DNA of 64,000 nucleotides from Pseudomonas putida (GTDB lineage: Bacteria > Pseudomonadota > Gammaproteobacteria > Pseudomonadales > Pseudomonadaceae), in contig NZ_CP113097.1 in assembly GCF_026625125.1 (NCBI RefSeq), positions 5,504,001 to 5,568,000 of the forward strand. The letters are read 5' to 3'. The translations under genes were made by a program, and so were the position numbers. Under the pieces are notes generated by a model, which saw nothing but the letters and a program-made list of their open reading frames with translations, did not search any database and had not been told where the DNA came from. Positions 28,616-37,365 of this stretch are shown here, piece by piece. Each line of letters begins with the position of its first letter. The first letter of the stretch is position 1.

Positions 28616-29059
28616 ATGGCCACCACTACCAAGCAACAGAAACGCGCCAAACGCGCCGCCAGCAAGGCCAAGCAAAACCGCATGGTACGCAGCGGCCAGG
28701 CCGTGAAACCCAGCGCCGGTGACAGCGCCAGTGTCGAGCAGGTGTTCAACAAGGCCATGGAAACCGACAGCTACAAAGAGCTGTTCGTGAAGATGAAGGC
28801 CGCCCAGGAGACCAGCCTGGTTTCGATGATCTCGGTGTTCCTGGTGGACCCGCTGCTGGCACTGGTGCTCAAGGGCCACAAGGAAGAGCACGCCACCGAC
28901 TACATCGTGCTGGTATTCAACGCTTATCGCACCTGGCTCGATGGCGCCGACGAAGACACCACCATGGCCTGGCTGGAGAGCGACGAGTTCCAGGAAGCCT
29001 ATATCGCCGCTTCCGAATTGGTGGCCAAGCAGCAACAGCAGCAGAAACAGTTCGGCTGA
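28616..29059 (+). CDS. Hypothetical protein with Lys-rich N-terminus and Gln tail
   Basis: Encodes 147 residues from ATG 28616 (AAGGA about ten bases upstream). The first 35 residues are very basic (KQQKRAKRAASKAKQNRM), the middle is a helical domain (DSYKELFVKMKAAQETSLVS; THAD-like ATDYIVLVFNAYRTWLDGAD), and the end is a poly-Gln stretch (KQQQQQKQFG). I recognise no named family. The basic tail could bind nucleic acid or polyphosphate; the latter is only a guess from the ppk2 neighbour 74 bases upstream. Confidence 0.75.
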   Translation: MATTTKQQKRAKRAASKAKQNRMVRSGQAVKPSAGDSASVEQVFNKAMETDSYKELFVKMKAAQETSLVSMISVFLVDPLLALVLKGHKEEHATDYIVLVFNAYRTWLDGADEDTTMAWLESDEFQEAYIAASELVAKQQQQQKQFG

Positions 29060-29155
29060 ATGTTCACCGGCCTTGTCAGCGCAATTCGATGCCCTTGCCG
29101 GTGAGTTCTTTGCGCCACCGTCTGTGCTGCGCTGCCTAACCCTGTGAAAACACCT

Positions 29156-29640
29156 GTCTTGCCCAATTGCTAAAAGCCGCGCAATCCATGTGTGTGTGTG
29201 GCTTGCCGGCGATGGGCCGCAAAGCGGCCCCAAATGCTCGCGGGCCCCGTCGAGCCTGCTCAGGCTATTACACTCCGCTATGGGGCTGCTGCGCAGCCCA
29301 TCGCCGGCAAGCCGGCTCCCACCACGACCGCGCAGCTCTTCAGGCCTGTGCTTTGCCTGTACAAGCAACCGTCTTGCCCAATTTCTAAAAGCCGCGCAAT
29401 CCATGTGGGCTGGCTTGCCGGCGATGGGCCGCAAAGCGGCCCCAGATGCTCGCGGGTCCCGTCGAGCCTGCTCAGGCTATTACAGCTATGGGGCTGCTGC
29501 GCAGCCCATCGCCGGCAAGCCGGCTCCCACCACGACCGCGCAGCTCTTCAGGCCTGTGCTTTACCTGGACGCAGCTGTCTTGCCCAATTTCTAACAGACG
29601 ACGCAAATCCATGTGGCCGGCTTGCCGGCGATAGGGCCAG
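29156..29640. repeat. Composite REP unit, two tandem copies plus a partial third
   Basis: Full units start at 29156, 29371 and (partial) 29577, each at GTCTTGCCCAATT. Each unit of 205-215 bases has the same inner order as the copy at 21271-21552: REP, CCGCAAAGCGGCC hairpin, CGTCGAGCCTGCTCAGGC box, GGGCTGCTGCGCAGCCC hairpin, inverted REP, GACCGCGCAGCTCTTCAGGC box. The two units differ by small deletions, including a TGTGTGTGTG expansion in the first. No gene is seen in 29060-29705. Confidence 0.88.
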
Positions 29641-29651
29641 CCCAGGCACAC

Positions 29652-29686
29652 AAAAAAGGCCGCACCCCTCGCAGGGCGCGGCCTTT
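29652..29686 (-). terminator. Terminator of gabP
   Basis: Stem AAAGGCCGC (29655-29663) / GCGGCCTTT (29678-29686), with a six-T tract on the minus strand. It lies 20 bases past the gabP stop. Confidence 0.85.
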
Positions 29687-29705
29687 GCCTTGAAGCCAGC
29701 GCGGA

Positions 29706-31091
29706 TCAGTGATCCAGCGCCACCCGCCCGGCAACCTGCCGCTTGCGTTGCACCAGCAAGCCAGCCGCCACCACACCAATACTCAGCAGTGCAGTCGCAA
29801 TGATCTCCGCACGGTGATCCTCACGCAGCGCCATCACCACCAGCACGGCAACGATGAAGACAATGCTCGCCCAGGTCAGCCCTGGGAACAGCCACATCTT
29901 GAAGACGATCTTTTCACCACGCGCTTCACGCTGGCTACGCATGCGCAGCTGCGAAACGGCGATCACCAGGTAAACCAGCAGCGCGATGGCGCCGGAGCTC
30001 GCCAGCAGGAACTCGAACACCTGGGCAGGCGCCACGTAGTTGGCGAACACACACAGGAACGCCGCCGCGGTGGACAGCAACACGGCCACATGCGGGGTCG
30101 CCGCCTTGGTGGTGCGCTGGGCGATGGCCGGAGCATCACCGCGCTTGCTCAACGAGAACAGCATGCGTGAGGAGGTGTACAGCGCCGAGTTCAAGCAGCT
30201 GGTTACAGCGATCAGCACCACGATGTCGACGATCAGCTTGGCATTCGGCACGCCGATGCGGCTCAGCACAGTCTGGTAGGAACCGGCCTCGGCCAGCGCC
30301 GGATCGTTCCACGGCACCAGGGCCACCACCAGGAAGATCGACACCAGGTAGAACAGGCAGATACGCCAGATCACCGAGTTGGTGGCACGGCTGATCTGCT
30401 TGCCCGGGTCTTTGGATTCGGCAGCAGCGATGGTGACGATCTCGGTACCCATGAACGAGAACATGGTGGTCAGCATGGCCGCCAGCACAGCGCCCAGGCC
30501 ATTGGGCATGAAGCCCTGAGTGTCGAACAGGTGGCTGGCACCGCTGACCTGGCTGCTCGGCATCAGGCCGAACATGGCGATACAGCCAACAACGATGAAG
30601 CCAATGATCGCCAGCACCTTGAGCAGGGCGAACCAGAACTCGAACTCACCGTAGTTCTTCACACTGCACAGGTTGGTCAGGGTCAGCGCCAAGGTGATCA
30701 AAAGGGAGAAGGCCCAAAGGTCCACGGCGGGGAACCAGGCATGCAGGATGGCGGCGGCGGCGTTAGCCTCCAGCGGGATCACCAGCACCCAGAACCACCA
30801 GTACAGCCAGCCGATGGTGAAACCGGCCCAGCGGCCAATGGCGCGGTCGGCGTAAGTGGAGAAGGAACCGGTATCCGGCGAGGCGATCGCCATTTCACCC
30901 AGCATGCGCATCACCAGCACCACCAGGGTGCCCGCAGCGGCATAGGCCAGCAGCACGGCAGGGCCTGCAGCAGCGATGGCGTGGCCGGAGCCGACGAACA
31001 GGCCGGCGCCGATAACGCCAGCAATGGACAGCATGGTCACATGCCGTTGTTTGAGCCCCTGAGCGAGGTCATTGGAATTGTTACCGCTCAT
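29706..31091 (-). CDS. gabP: GABA permease / amino acid permease GabP
   Basis: Encodes 461 residues with twelve membrane helices of the APC amino-acid transporter family. The signature of helix 1 (MLSIAGVIGAGLFVGSGHAI) and the segment EMAIASPDTGSFSTYADRAI are typical of GabP; E. coli GabP has nearly the same length. It should import 4-aminobutyrate by proton symport. It is monocistronic, with its own terminator. Other APC substrates such as 5-aminovalerate cannot be excluded. Confidence 0.85.
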   Translation of the reverse strand: MSGNNSNDLAQGLKQRHVTMLSIAGVIGAGLFVGSGHAIAAAGPAVLLAYAAAGTLVVLVMRMLGEMAIASPDTGSFSTYADRAIGRWAGFTIGWLYWWFWVLVIPLEANAAAAILHAWFPAVDLWAFSLLITLALTLTNLCSVKNYGEFEFWFALLKVLAIIGFIVVGCIAMFGLMPSSQVSGASHLFDTQGFMPNGLGAVLAAMLTTMFSFMGTEIVTIAAAESKDPGKQISRATNSVIWRICLFYLVSIFLVVALVPWNDPALAEAGSYQTVLSRIGVPNAKLIVDIVVLIAVTSCLNSALYTSSRMLFSLSKRGDAPAIAQRTTKAATPHVAVLLSTAAAFLCVFANYVAPAQVFEFLLASSGAIALLVYLVIAVSQLRMRSQREARGEKIVFKMWLFPGLTWASIVFIVAVLVVMALREDHRAEIIATALLSIGVVAAGLLVQRKRQVAGRVALDH

Positions 31092-31731
31092 AAAACTACC
31101 TTTGTAAGGAGTGGACCGCCCGACTGTGGGTTAAAGCGCGCCCGGGGTTGATTTAGGCGTCACTGCAATCGGCGGTTTGCATAGGGCAATAAGCGGGCCA
31201 CCTGCCCGGCACATTCGTCATATGAAGCTGGCAGGCCGCAAAACGAGCGGCCTGCAGGCCATTCGGCCAAGGCGTGACCGAAAGGCCATCAAAAACGGCA
31301 GGAAGGGTAAGATTACAGAAATACCCACTTACAATCGCACCAAAGGTGCTCCTCGGTAACACCTTTGCACCGTTGCAATGCAAAAAAGTGCAACCCTGCG
31401 GTACAACCCTTCGCGGCGGTTGGCCTATCGTTGGGTAGCCCCCGAATGCTCGCCAGCGACAGCACCTTTAGCCGCAAACGGCCCAAAAGCGCTTCCCAGT
31501 GCCGCCCAAAGCTGGCACCATCGCGCCTTTTTTCATCAAGGCTACGGCGCTGGGCGAGACCCTCGCGGACATCTGCGCGACGTTGCGCTGCAGCGATGCG
31601 ACAAACTGCCCCAGCATTGCCCAAAGCCCCTTGCGACCCTGTTGGCCGCCCTGATGCCGCTATGCTAGCTTGGCGCACGCCAGGAAGGCCGCCAACAGCT
31701 GGGAACGCACCCGAACACATGAGGACCGCAC
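31092..31731. other. 640-base divergent region, gabP / amino-acid ABC operon
   Basis: No convincing gene. An 8-bp inverted repeat CAAAGGTG (31341-31348) / CACCTTTG (31360-31367), followed at once by TTGCA repeats (GTTGCAATGCAAAAAAGTGCAAC, 23 bases, key half-sites TTGCA and TGCAA), looks like a regulator site. The rest up to the ABC gene contains open frames without ribosome binding sites. Confidence 0.45.
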
Positions 31732-32505
31732 ATGGCCCAGGCCACGCCCGCGCTGGAAATCCGCAACCTGCACAAACGCTACGGCGACCAGGAAATTCTC
31801 AAGGGCATTTCGCTGACCGCGCGTGACGGTGACGTGATCTCCATTCTGGGATCGTCCGGCTCCGGCAAGTCCACCCTGCTGCGCTGCATCAACCTGCTGG
31901 AAAACCCGCACCAGGGCGAAATCCTGGTTGCCGGTGAGGCTCTCAAGCTCAAGGCCGCCAAGAACGGCGACCTGATCGCTGCCGACAACCGCCAGATCAA
32001 CCGCCTGCGCAGCGAAATCGGCTTCGTCTTCCAGAATTTCAACCTGTGGCCGCACATGTCGATCCTCGACAACATCATCGAGGCGCCACGCCGCGTGCTC
32101 GGCCAGAGCAAGGCCGAAGCCACCGAAGCGGCCGAAGCACTGCTGAACAAGGTCGGCATCTACGACAAACGCCACAGCTACCCCGCCCAGCTTTCCGGTG
32201 GCCAGCAGCAGCGTGCTGCTATCGCCCGCACCCTGGCCATGCGGCCAAAAGTCATCCTGTTCGATGAGCCCACCTCGGCGCTCGATCCGGAAATGGTCCA
32301 GGAAGTGCTTAACGTTATCCGCGCATTGGCCGAAGAAGGCCGTACCATGCTGCTGGTGACGCACGAGATGAACTTTGCCCGCCAGGTGTCCAGTGAAGTG
32401 GTTTTCCTGCACCAGGGCCTGGTTGAAGAGCAAGGATCGCCGCAGCAGGTCTTCGAAAACCCGACCTCGGCGCGTTGCAAGCAATTCATGTCCAGCCACC
32501 GCTAA
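31732..32505 (+). CDS. Polar amino acid ABC transporter ATPase
   Basis: Encodes 257 residues of the HisP/GlnQ type: Walker [10 protein letters not shown] near residue 43, signature [15 protein letters not shown], Walker [15 protein letters not shown], and the GVVVEEG-like tail [15 protein letters not shown]. It powers the permease pair encoded downstream. ATG 31732 follows GAGGA. First of a four-gene operon: ATPase, binding protein, two permeases. Confidence 0.93.
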   Translation: MAQATPALEIRNLHKRYGDQEILKGISLTARDGDVISILGSSGSGKSTLLRCINLLENPHQGEILVAGEALKLKAAKNGDLIAADNRQINRLRSEIGFVFQNFNLWPHMSILDNIIEAPRRVLGQSKAEATEAAEALLNKVGIYDKRHSYPAQLSGGQQQRAAIARTLAMRPKVILFDEPTSALDPEMVQEVLNVIRALAEEGRTMLLVTHEMNFARQVSSEVVFLHQGLVEEQGSPQQVFENPTSARCKQFMSSHR

Positions 32506-32516
32506 CGGAGCAACAC

Positions 32517-33269
32517 ATGCAGACTTACAAGAAATTCCTCCTGGCAGCTGCCGCCACGCTGGTGTTTTCGGCCAACGCCATGGCTGCAGAAAAACTGCGC
32601 ATGGGTATCGAAGCGGCCTACCCGCCGTTCAACAACAAGGACGCCAGCGGTAACGTGGTCGGCTTCGACAAAGACATCGGCGACGCCCTGTGCGCCAAGA
32701 TGAAAGTCGAGTGCTCGGTCGTCACCTCCGACTGGGACGGCATCATCCCGGCCCTCAACGCCAAGAAGTTCGACTTCCTGGTGTCGTCGCTGTCGATCAC
32801 CGACGAGCGCAAGCAGGCCGTCGACTTCACCGACCCGTACTACTCCAACAAGCTGCAGTTCATCGCGCCGAAGAACGTCGACTTCAAGACCGACGCGTCC
32901 TACCTCAAAGGCAAGATCATCGGCACCCAGCGCGCGACGCTGGCCGGCACCTGGCTGGAAGACACCTACGGTAGCGATATCGACATCAAGCTGTACGACA
33001 CCCAGGAAAACGCCTACCTCGACCTGATCTCTGGCCGAGTGGACGGCATCCTGGCCGACAAGTACGTGCAGTACGAGTGGCTCAAGAGCAAGGACGGCAT
33101 GAACTTCGAGTTCAAAGGCGAGCCTGTGGTCGACAGCGACAAGATCGGCATCGCCGTACGCAAGGGTGACCCGCTGCGCGAGAAGCTGAACAAGGCCCTG
33201 GCAGAAATCAAGGCTGACGGAACGTACAAGAAGATCAACGACAAGTACTTCCCATTCAGCATCGAATGA
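32517..33269 (+). CDS. Polar amino acid ABC transporter periplasmic binding protein
   Basis: Encodes 250 residues from ATG 32517 (ACGGAG upstream). The signal peptide ends ANAMA-AEKLRMG. The family-3 solute-binding fold shows AAYPPFNNKDASGNVVGFD near the N-terminus and the ligand residues in DWDGIIPALNAKKFD and SSLSITDERK. Lysine/arginine/ornithine- and histidine-binding proteins are the closest style, so a basic amino acid is likely; the exact ligand is not readable. Confidence 0.9.
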   Translation: MQTYKKFLLAAAATLVFSANAMAAEKLRMGIEAAYPPFNNKDASGNVVGFDKDIGDALCAKMKVECSVVTSDWDGIIPALNAKKFDFLVSSLSITDERKQAVDFTDPYYSNKLQFIAPKNVDFKTDASYLKGKIIGTQRATLAGTWLEDTYGSDIDIKLYDTQENAYLDLISGRVDGILADKYVQYEWLKSKDGMNFEFKGEPVVDSDKIGIAVRKGDPLREKLNKALAEIKADGTYKKINDKYFPFSIE

Positions 33270-33324
33270 TTCGCCCCGACCAGCGCGCCCTTGCGGCGCG
33301 CCGGTCCCTAGAACGACCCTGCCC

Positions 33325-34020
33325 ATGAATATCGACCTGCACGGATTCGGTCCGGCCCTGGCGGCTGGCACCTTGATGACCGTAAAACTGGCGCTTTGCG
33401 CCCTGCTGCTGGGGCTGGTCCTGGGCCTGCTCGGCGCCCTGGCCAAGACCTCCCCGCTCAAGCCCCTGCAATGGCTTGGCGGCTTCTACTCGACCCTGGT
33501 TCGCGGCGTGCCCGAACTACTCTGGGTCCTGCTCATTTATTTTGGCACCGTCGGCCTAATGAACAGCCTCGGCGAAGCCCTCAACATGCCCGGCCTGGAA
33601 CTCAGTGCCTTTGCCGCCGGCGTGATCGCCCTGGGCCTGTGCTTCGGCGCGTACGCCACTGAGGTGTTCCGTGGCGCCATCCTGGCGATCCCCAAGGGCC
33701 ACCGTGAAGCTGGCCTGGCGCTGGGCCTTTCCAAAAGGCGCATCCTTTCGCGGATCATCCTCCCGCAAATGTGGCGCATCGCCCTGCCGGGCCTTGGCAA
33801 CCTGTTCATGATCCTGATGAAGGACACCGCCCTGGTATCGGTGATCGGCCTTGAAGAAATCATGCGCCACGCGCAGATCGGCGTGACCGTGACCAAGGAG
33901 CCGTTCACCTTCTACATGGTTGCGGCCTGCATCTACCTGGGCCTGACCGTGGTCGCCATGACCGGCATGCACTTCATGGAAAAACGCGCCGCTCGCGGCT
34001 TTGCGAGGGCCGAACAATGA
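33325..34020 (+). CDS. Polar amino acid ABC transporter permease (HisQ type)
   Basis: Encodes 231 residues, an HEQRO-type inner-membrane permease with about five helices and the EAA loop GHREAGLALGLSKRRILSRI. The motif YSTLVRGVPELLWVLLIYF near residue 57 is the family hallmark. It pairs with the next gene as a heterodimer. Its stop overlaps the next start (ATGA at 34017). Confidence 0.93.
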   Translation: MNIDLHGFGPALAAGTLMTVKLALCALLLGLVLGLLGALAKTSPLKPLQWLGGFYSTLVRGVPELLWVLLIYFGTVGLMNSLGEALNMPGLELSAFAAGVIALGLCFGAYATEVFRGAILAIPKGHREAGLALGLSKRRILSRIILPQMWRIALPGLGNLFMILMKDTALVSVIGLEEIMRHAQIGVTVTKEPFTFYMVAACIYLGLTVVAMTGMHFMEKRAARGFARAEQ

Positions 34021-34706
34021 ATTGGGAAGTGATCATCAAGTGGCTGCCGCGCCTGGCCCAGGGTGCCACCCTGACCCTGGAGCTGGTAGCCATCGCGGTC
34101 GTTGCCGGGCTGATCCTGGCGATACCGCTGGGTATCGCCCGCTCGTCGCGGCACTGGTACGTGCGCGCCCTGCCCTTCAGCTACATCTTCTTCTTCCGCG
34201 GTACACCGCTGCTGGTGCAGCTGTTCCTGGTCTATTACGGCCTCGCGCAGTTCGACGCGGTGCGCTCGAGCAGCCTCTGGCCCTACCTGCGCGATCCGTT
34301 CTGGTGCACGGTGCTGACCATGACCCTGCACACTGCGGCCTATATCGCCGAGATTCTGCGCGGCGCGCTGCAGTCGATCCCCAAGGGTGAAATTGAAGCG
34401 GCGCGGGCGCTGGGGATGTCCCGTGGCAAGACGCTGTTCTACATCATGCTGCCCCGCGCTGCGCGCATCGGCCTGCCGGCCTACAGCAACGAAGTGATCC
34501 TGATGCTCAAGGCCAGCGCCCTGGCCAGTACGGTGACCCTGCTGGAGCTGACCGGCATGGCACGGACCATCATTGCCCGTACCTACCTGCCGGTGGAGAT
34601 CTTCTTCGCTGCCGGGGTGTTCTACCTGGTGATCTCGTTCCTGCTGGTGCAAGGTTTCAAGCTGCTGGAACGCTGGTTGCGGGTGGATGCCTGCCAAGGG
34701 CGTTAA
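34017..34706 (+). CDS. Polar amino acid ABC transporter permease (HisM type)
   Basis: Encodes 229 residues with the same permease fold: FFFRGTPLLVQLFLVYYGL near residue 60 and the EAA loop GEIEAARALGMSRGKTLFYI. It forms the translocation channel with the HisQ-type partner; the overlap of start and stop ensures equal synthesis. Last gene of the operon, followed by a strong hairpin at 34729. Confidence 0.93.
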   Translation: MNWEVIIKWLPRLAQGATLTLELVAIAVVAGLILAIPLGIARSSRHWYVRALPFSYIFFFRGTPLLVQLFLVYYGLAQFDAVRSSSLWPYLRDPFWCTVLTMTLHTAAYIAEILRGALQSIPKGEIEAARALGMSRGKTLFYIMLPRAARIGLPAYSNEVILMLKASALASTVTLLELTGMARTIIARTYLPVEIFFAAGVFYLVISFLLVQGFKLLERWLRVDACQGR

Positions 34707-34728
34707 CGACCACCGGGCTGCTCTGCTA

Positions 34729-34762
34729 CCCACCGCCGTCACGCCGGTTTGACGGCGGTGGG
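34729..34762 (+). terminator. Strong hairpin ending the amino-acid ABC operon
   Basis: Perfect 12-bp inverted repeat CCCACCGCCGTC (34729-34740) / GACGGCGGTGGG (34751-34762) with a ten-base loop. Only CCCTTC follows, without a T run, so it may pause rather than end transcription. It also rules out the early in-frame TTG at 34749 as a sensible start of the next gene. Confidence 0.6.
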
Positions 34763-34778
34763 CCCTTCACCTCAACCA

Positions 34779-35996
34779 ATGCCTAGCGCCATGCCCCCTT
34801 TTCTCCACAGCCACCAACTACGCGACCGCTTCCTGGCCCTCGACCAGTTCCTGACCGAGCACCAGCCGCTGTGGAAACCCAGGCCGTTCACCACCCTGTG
34901 CCTGCCCTGGGAAGCCGAACACCCCGCACTGTCCGCCCACCTGCGCCAATGCAGCCTGAGCGATGCCGAAGCCGACCTCGACCCGCAAGGCGTGCCCGCA
35001 CCGTTTCCACACCTTGCCCAACAAGCCCAACGGCTGAGCGTCCTGGGCGAGCTGCCCGACATCGGCCTGCCGCCCGCCGCACACCGCCTGGACGTCAATG
35101 TCCCAGGCCGTAAGTGGCAGCAGATCGAGGCCTTCAGCCGCCGCCTGAGCTTCCACACGCAGACCCAGCACTGGCTGGACTGGTGCTCAGGCAAAGGCTA
35201 CCTCGGCCGCCGCCTGCTGCAGCCCGGCCAGCAGCTGACCTGCCTGGAGTACGACGCCCAACTGGTCACCGCCGGCCAAGCGCTGAGTGACCACCACCAG
35301 CTACCGGCCACCCATGTGCGCCAGGATGTGATGGCAGCGGACAGCCGCCGCCACCTGGGCAGCGACAAGAGCGTGGTCGCCCTGCATGCCTGCGGCGACC
35401 TGCATGTGCACTTGCTGCGAGTGGCCAGTGAGCAAGGCTGCCGCCATCTTGCCGTGGCGCCCTGCTGCTACAACCGCATTCAAGGCGAGCACTACCAGCC
35501 GTTATCCACAGCTGCGCAGCACTCGTCGCTGCGACTGTCGCTGCTGGACCTTGGCCTGCCTCTAAGCGAGACCGTCACTGCCGGCACCCGGGTTCGCCAC
35601 CAGCGCGACTGCTCGATGGCCAGGCGCCTGGGCTTCGACCTGCTGCAGCGCCGCCAGCGCCAGTGTGATGAGTACCTGCCCACACCGTCATTGCCGGTGG
35701 CCTGGCTGGCCAAACCCTTCGAGCAGTACTGCCGCGATCTAGCCGACCTGCGCGAGCTGGACCTGACCATCAACCCCGACTGGGATGCCCTGGAAGCCGA
35801 GGGCTGGCAGCGCCTTGCCCAGGTGCGCAACCTGGAACGGGTACGCAACCTGTTCAGAAGGCCACTGGAAATGTGGCTGGTGCTCGACCGCGCCCTGTTT
35901 CTCGAAGCGCAAGGCTACGCCGTACGGCTGGGGACGTTCTGCGATTATCCACTCACCCCACGCAACCTGTTGCTGCTTGCCGAGCGCGACCATTAG
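34779..35996 (+). CDS. SAM-dependent methyltransferase (METTL25/GSTCD-like)
   Basis: Encodes 405 residues from ATG 34779 (ATG 34791 is an alternative; neither has a strong ribosome binding site). A methyltransferase core sits in the middle: WCSGKGYLGRRLL is motif I, CLEYD the acidic end of strand 2, and ALHACGDLHVHLL and VAPCCYNRI are typical of the methyltransf_32 group that includes eukaryotic METTL25 and GSTCD. The substrate of this group is not firmly known. The C-terminal 100 residues look helical. It is separated from the ABC operon by a hairpin, so it is probably independent. Downstream (35997-36278) I see no gene. Confidence 0.8.
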   Translation: MPSAMPPFLHSHQLRDRFLALDQFLTEHQPLWKPRPFTTLCLPWEAEHPALSAHLRQCSLSDAEADLDPQGVPAPFPHLAQQAQRLSVLGELPDIGLPPAAHRLDVNVPGRKWQQIEAFSRRLSFHTQTQHWLDWCSGKGYLGRRLLQPGQQLTCLEYDAQLVTAGQALSDHHQLPATHVRQDVMAADSRRHLGSDKSVVALHACGDLHVHLLRVASEQGCRHLAVAPCCYNRIQGEHYQPLSTAAQHSSLRLSLLDLGLPLSETVTAGTRVRHQRDCSMARRLGFDLLQRRQRQCDEYLPTPSLPVAWLAKPFEQYCRDLADLRELDLTINPDWDALEAEGWQRLAQVRNLERVRNLFRRPLEMWLVLDRALFLEAQGYAVRLGTFCDYPLTPRNLLLLAERDH

Positions 35997-36278
35997 CACG
36001 GCACAACCTGTGGATAAGTCTGTGAACAAGCTTGTGATGAATGGTTGGATCCAAGCGTTATTTCAACCGTTCGGCTTATTCCCGCTGCAGCTGCAACCCC
36101 AGTAAAAACAGGCCTTTGCGCAAAGACCAGCGGTGCATGGGATCGGCACGCCTTTCGCGCATGGCGCTGATGCCTCTTGTGCATAAACAAATATTCGATT
36201 AGGCAAATGGCGCTGGATTGGTGCGGCTACTGCCTGATTGTGGGCGCCGGCTTGCCGGGCCCACGGGTGCGTTCCAAG

Positions 36279-36551
36279 TCAGTGCAGTTTGTTCTTGGCC
36301 ATCTCGATATCGTTCATCAACGCCTTGGCCAACACGCTGAGGTAATCGGCGGCGCCCAACAGCTTGTGGTCATCTTCCATATCGCCTTCGCGCACCAGGT
36401 GTTTGATGTAGCCCAGCAATATCGAAACCTGTTCATAGGCGTGGTCTACAGGGATGCCGGGTTGTACGCGCAAGAGCTTCACGGGCGGGTTGCCGACTTC
36501 GAGAAACGTTTCGACACCGGCTGTGGTGAGGGGCTTTGTTTCAAGGCTCAT
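36279..36551 (-). CDS. DUF3077 family small protein
   Basis: Encodes 90 residues with the DUF3077 pattern: KLLRVQPGIPVDHAYEQVSI, then LLGYIKHLVREG and AADYLSVLAKALMND. Function unknown; acidic, helical, cytoplasmic. ATG 36551 overlaps the stop of the upstream DUF6124 gene (ATGA), so the two are made together. Pseudomonads often carry many scattered paralogues of this family. Confidence 0.82.
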   Translation of the reverse strand: MSLETKPLTTAGVETFLEVGNPPVKLLRVQPGIPVDHAYEQVSILLGYIKHLVREGDMEDDHKLLGAADYLSVLAKALMNDIEMAKNKLH

Positions 36552-36823
36552 GTGAACGACTCCCCATTCTGCGTATCGTCCCAGTTCCGCTTGGCATGCT
36601 GGATCAGTACATAGGCTGAGTAGGCCGCGTGGTTGGCGTTTGCCAGCAGGTTCAGGCCGGGCTCGCCGGCGTGGTCACGGCAGTGGTCGTCCAAGGTTTC
36701 GACTACGGCACGCAGGAGCTCGCCGGCGTGGGCGATGGCGTCGGTTGGGGAAATGTCGCTGTGGATGGTGAAGTACGGGGTGGTGATGAGAGGACGAGGT
36801 GGGTCTGGAACGATTTTCTTCAT
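36548..36823 (-). CDS. DUF6124 family small protein
   Basis: Encodes 91 residues. MKKIVPDPPRPLITTPYFTI opens the protein, followed by a helical domain (AGELLRAVVETLDDHC; NLLANANHAAYSAYVLIQHA) that resembles DUF6124/DUF3077 proteins. ATG 36823 follows AAGGA (36835-36831 on the minus strand) at seven bases. That ribosome binding site is part of a long-range helix in the structured leader just upstream, so expression is probably controlled at translation. Role unknown. Confidence 0.82.
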   Translation of the reverse strand: MKKIVPDPPRPLITTPYFTIHSDISPTDAIAHAGELLRAVVETLDDHCRDHAGEPGLNLLANANHAAYSAYVLIQHAKRNWDDTQNGESFT

Positions 36824-37100
36824 GGCTTAATCCTTATTCACTGAAAATGGATGCCACCAAATCTTTCTCACGGATTTGGGTGGCAGCCGTACGCGGGGTG
36901 AGAAACCGAGTGAATAAGGAAGCCCGGCCAGACCGAAGTCTGCCCACGTACGGCAGCCATAGGGCTACCACTTATTCACAGTTGGGTTCTCACACCCTGT
37001 CACCAGGAATCGGCGACCCGGGAACGGTATCCCTGAGGCACTTTTCCGCCAACAGTGAAGCTTCGGTAGCGCTCGTAGGATAATTCCCAAGTGCTCCGTT
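36824..37100 (-). ncRNA. Structured 5' leader of the DUF6124-DUF3077 operon (candidate riboregulator)
   Basis: Reading the minus strand toward the gene: hairpin C (GGTAGCC-CTAT-GGCTGCC, 36969-36952), hairpin B (CAGAC-TTCG-GTCTG with a UUCG tetraloop, 36942-36929), hairpin A (arms 36884-36873 and 36863-36853). A 12-bp helix can join 36954-36943 to 36897-36886. The ribosome binding site lies in GTGAATAAGGA (36841-36831), perfectly complementary over 11 bases to TCCTTATTCAC (36920-36910). That strand can instead pair over nine bases with GTGAATAAG (36979-36971). These are mutually exclusive states, one hiding and one freeing the ribosome binding site. The 5' boundary is a guess. Confidence 0.65.
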
Positions 37101-37365
37101 ACTGAAGCATTTGGTTTTAGATTCAGAAATACCTTACAGCTGCGCTACGAGCGAAAGAGCACCACCGCATTTTTGAGAGCGGGGTTTAATCACGGAAAGG
37201 CGTGCACAGTGATCACAATGCGACGCAGATCCACCGCGAGCCCGGCCCAACGGTGTATGATCCGCCTCCCAAATCATTAAAAAGCTACGTCGCGCGCTGC
37301 CCCGCCAGCCCCGCGACCGTCTGGCGTTGCGCCAGAATCGACATGGACTAACGGACCTCGACATC
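37101..37365. other. Intergenic DNA between leader RNA and lipoprotein gene
   Basis: Contains the presumed promoters of the minus-strand leader and of the plus-strand lipoprotein gene. No gene, hairpin with T tract or clear promoter boxes are seen. Confidence 0.4.

Noticed and set aside
29156..29640. Tandem repeats considered as a possible CRISPR array
   Set aside because: The units are 205-215 bases with nearly identical interiors, not short repeats with unique spacers, and there are no cas genes.
37134..37364. Short minus-strand open frame upstream of the lipoprotein gene
   Set aside because: Arg/Ser-rich translation, no ribosome binding site, overlaps the expected promoter region.
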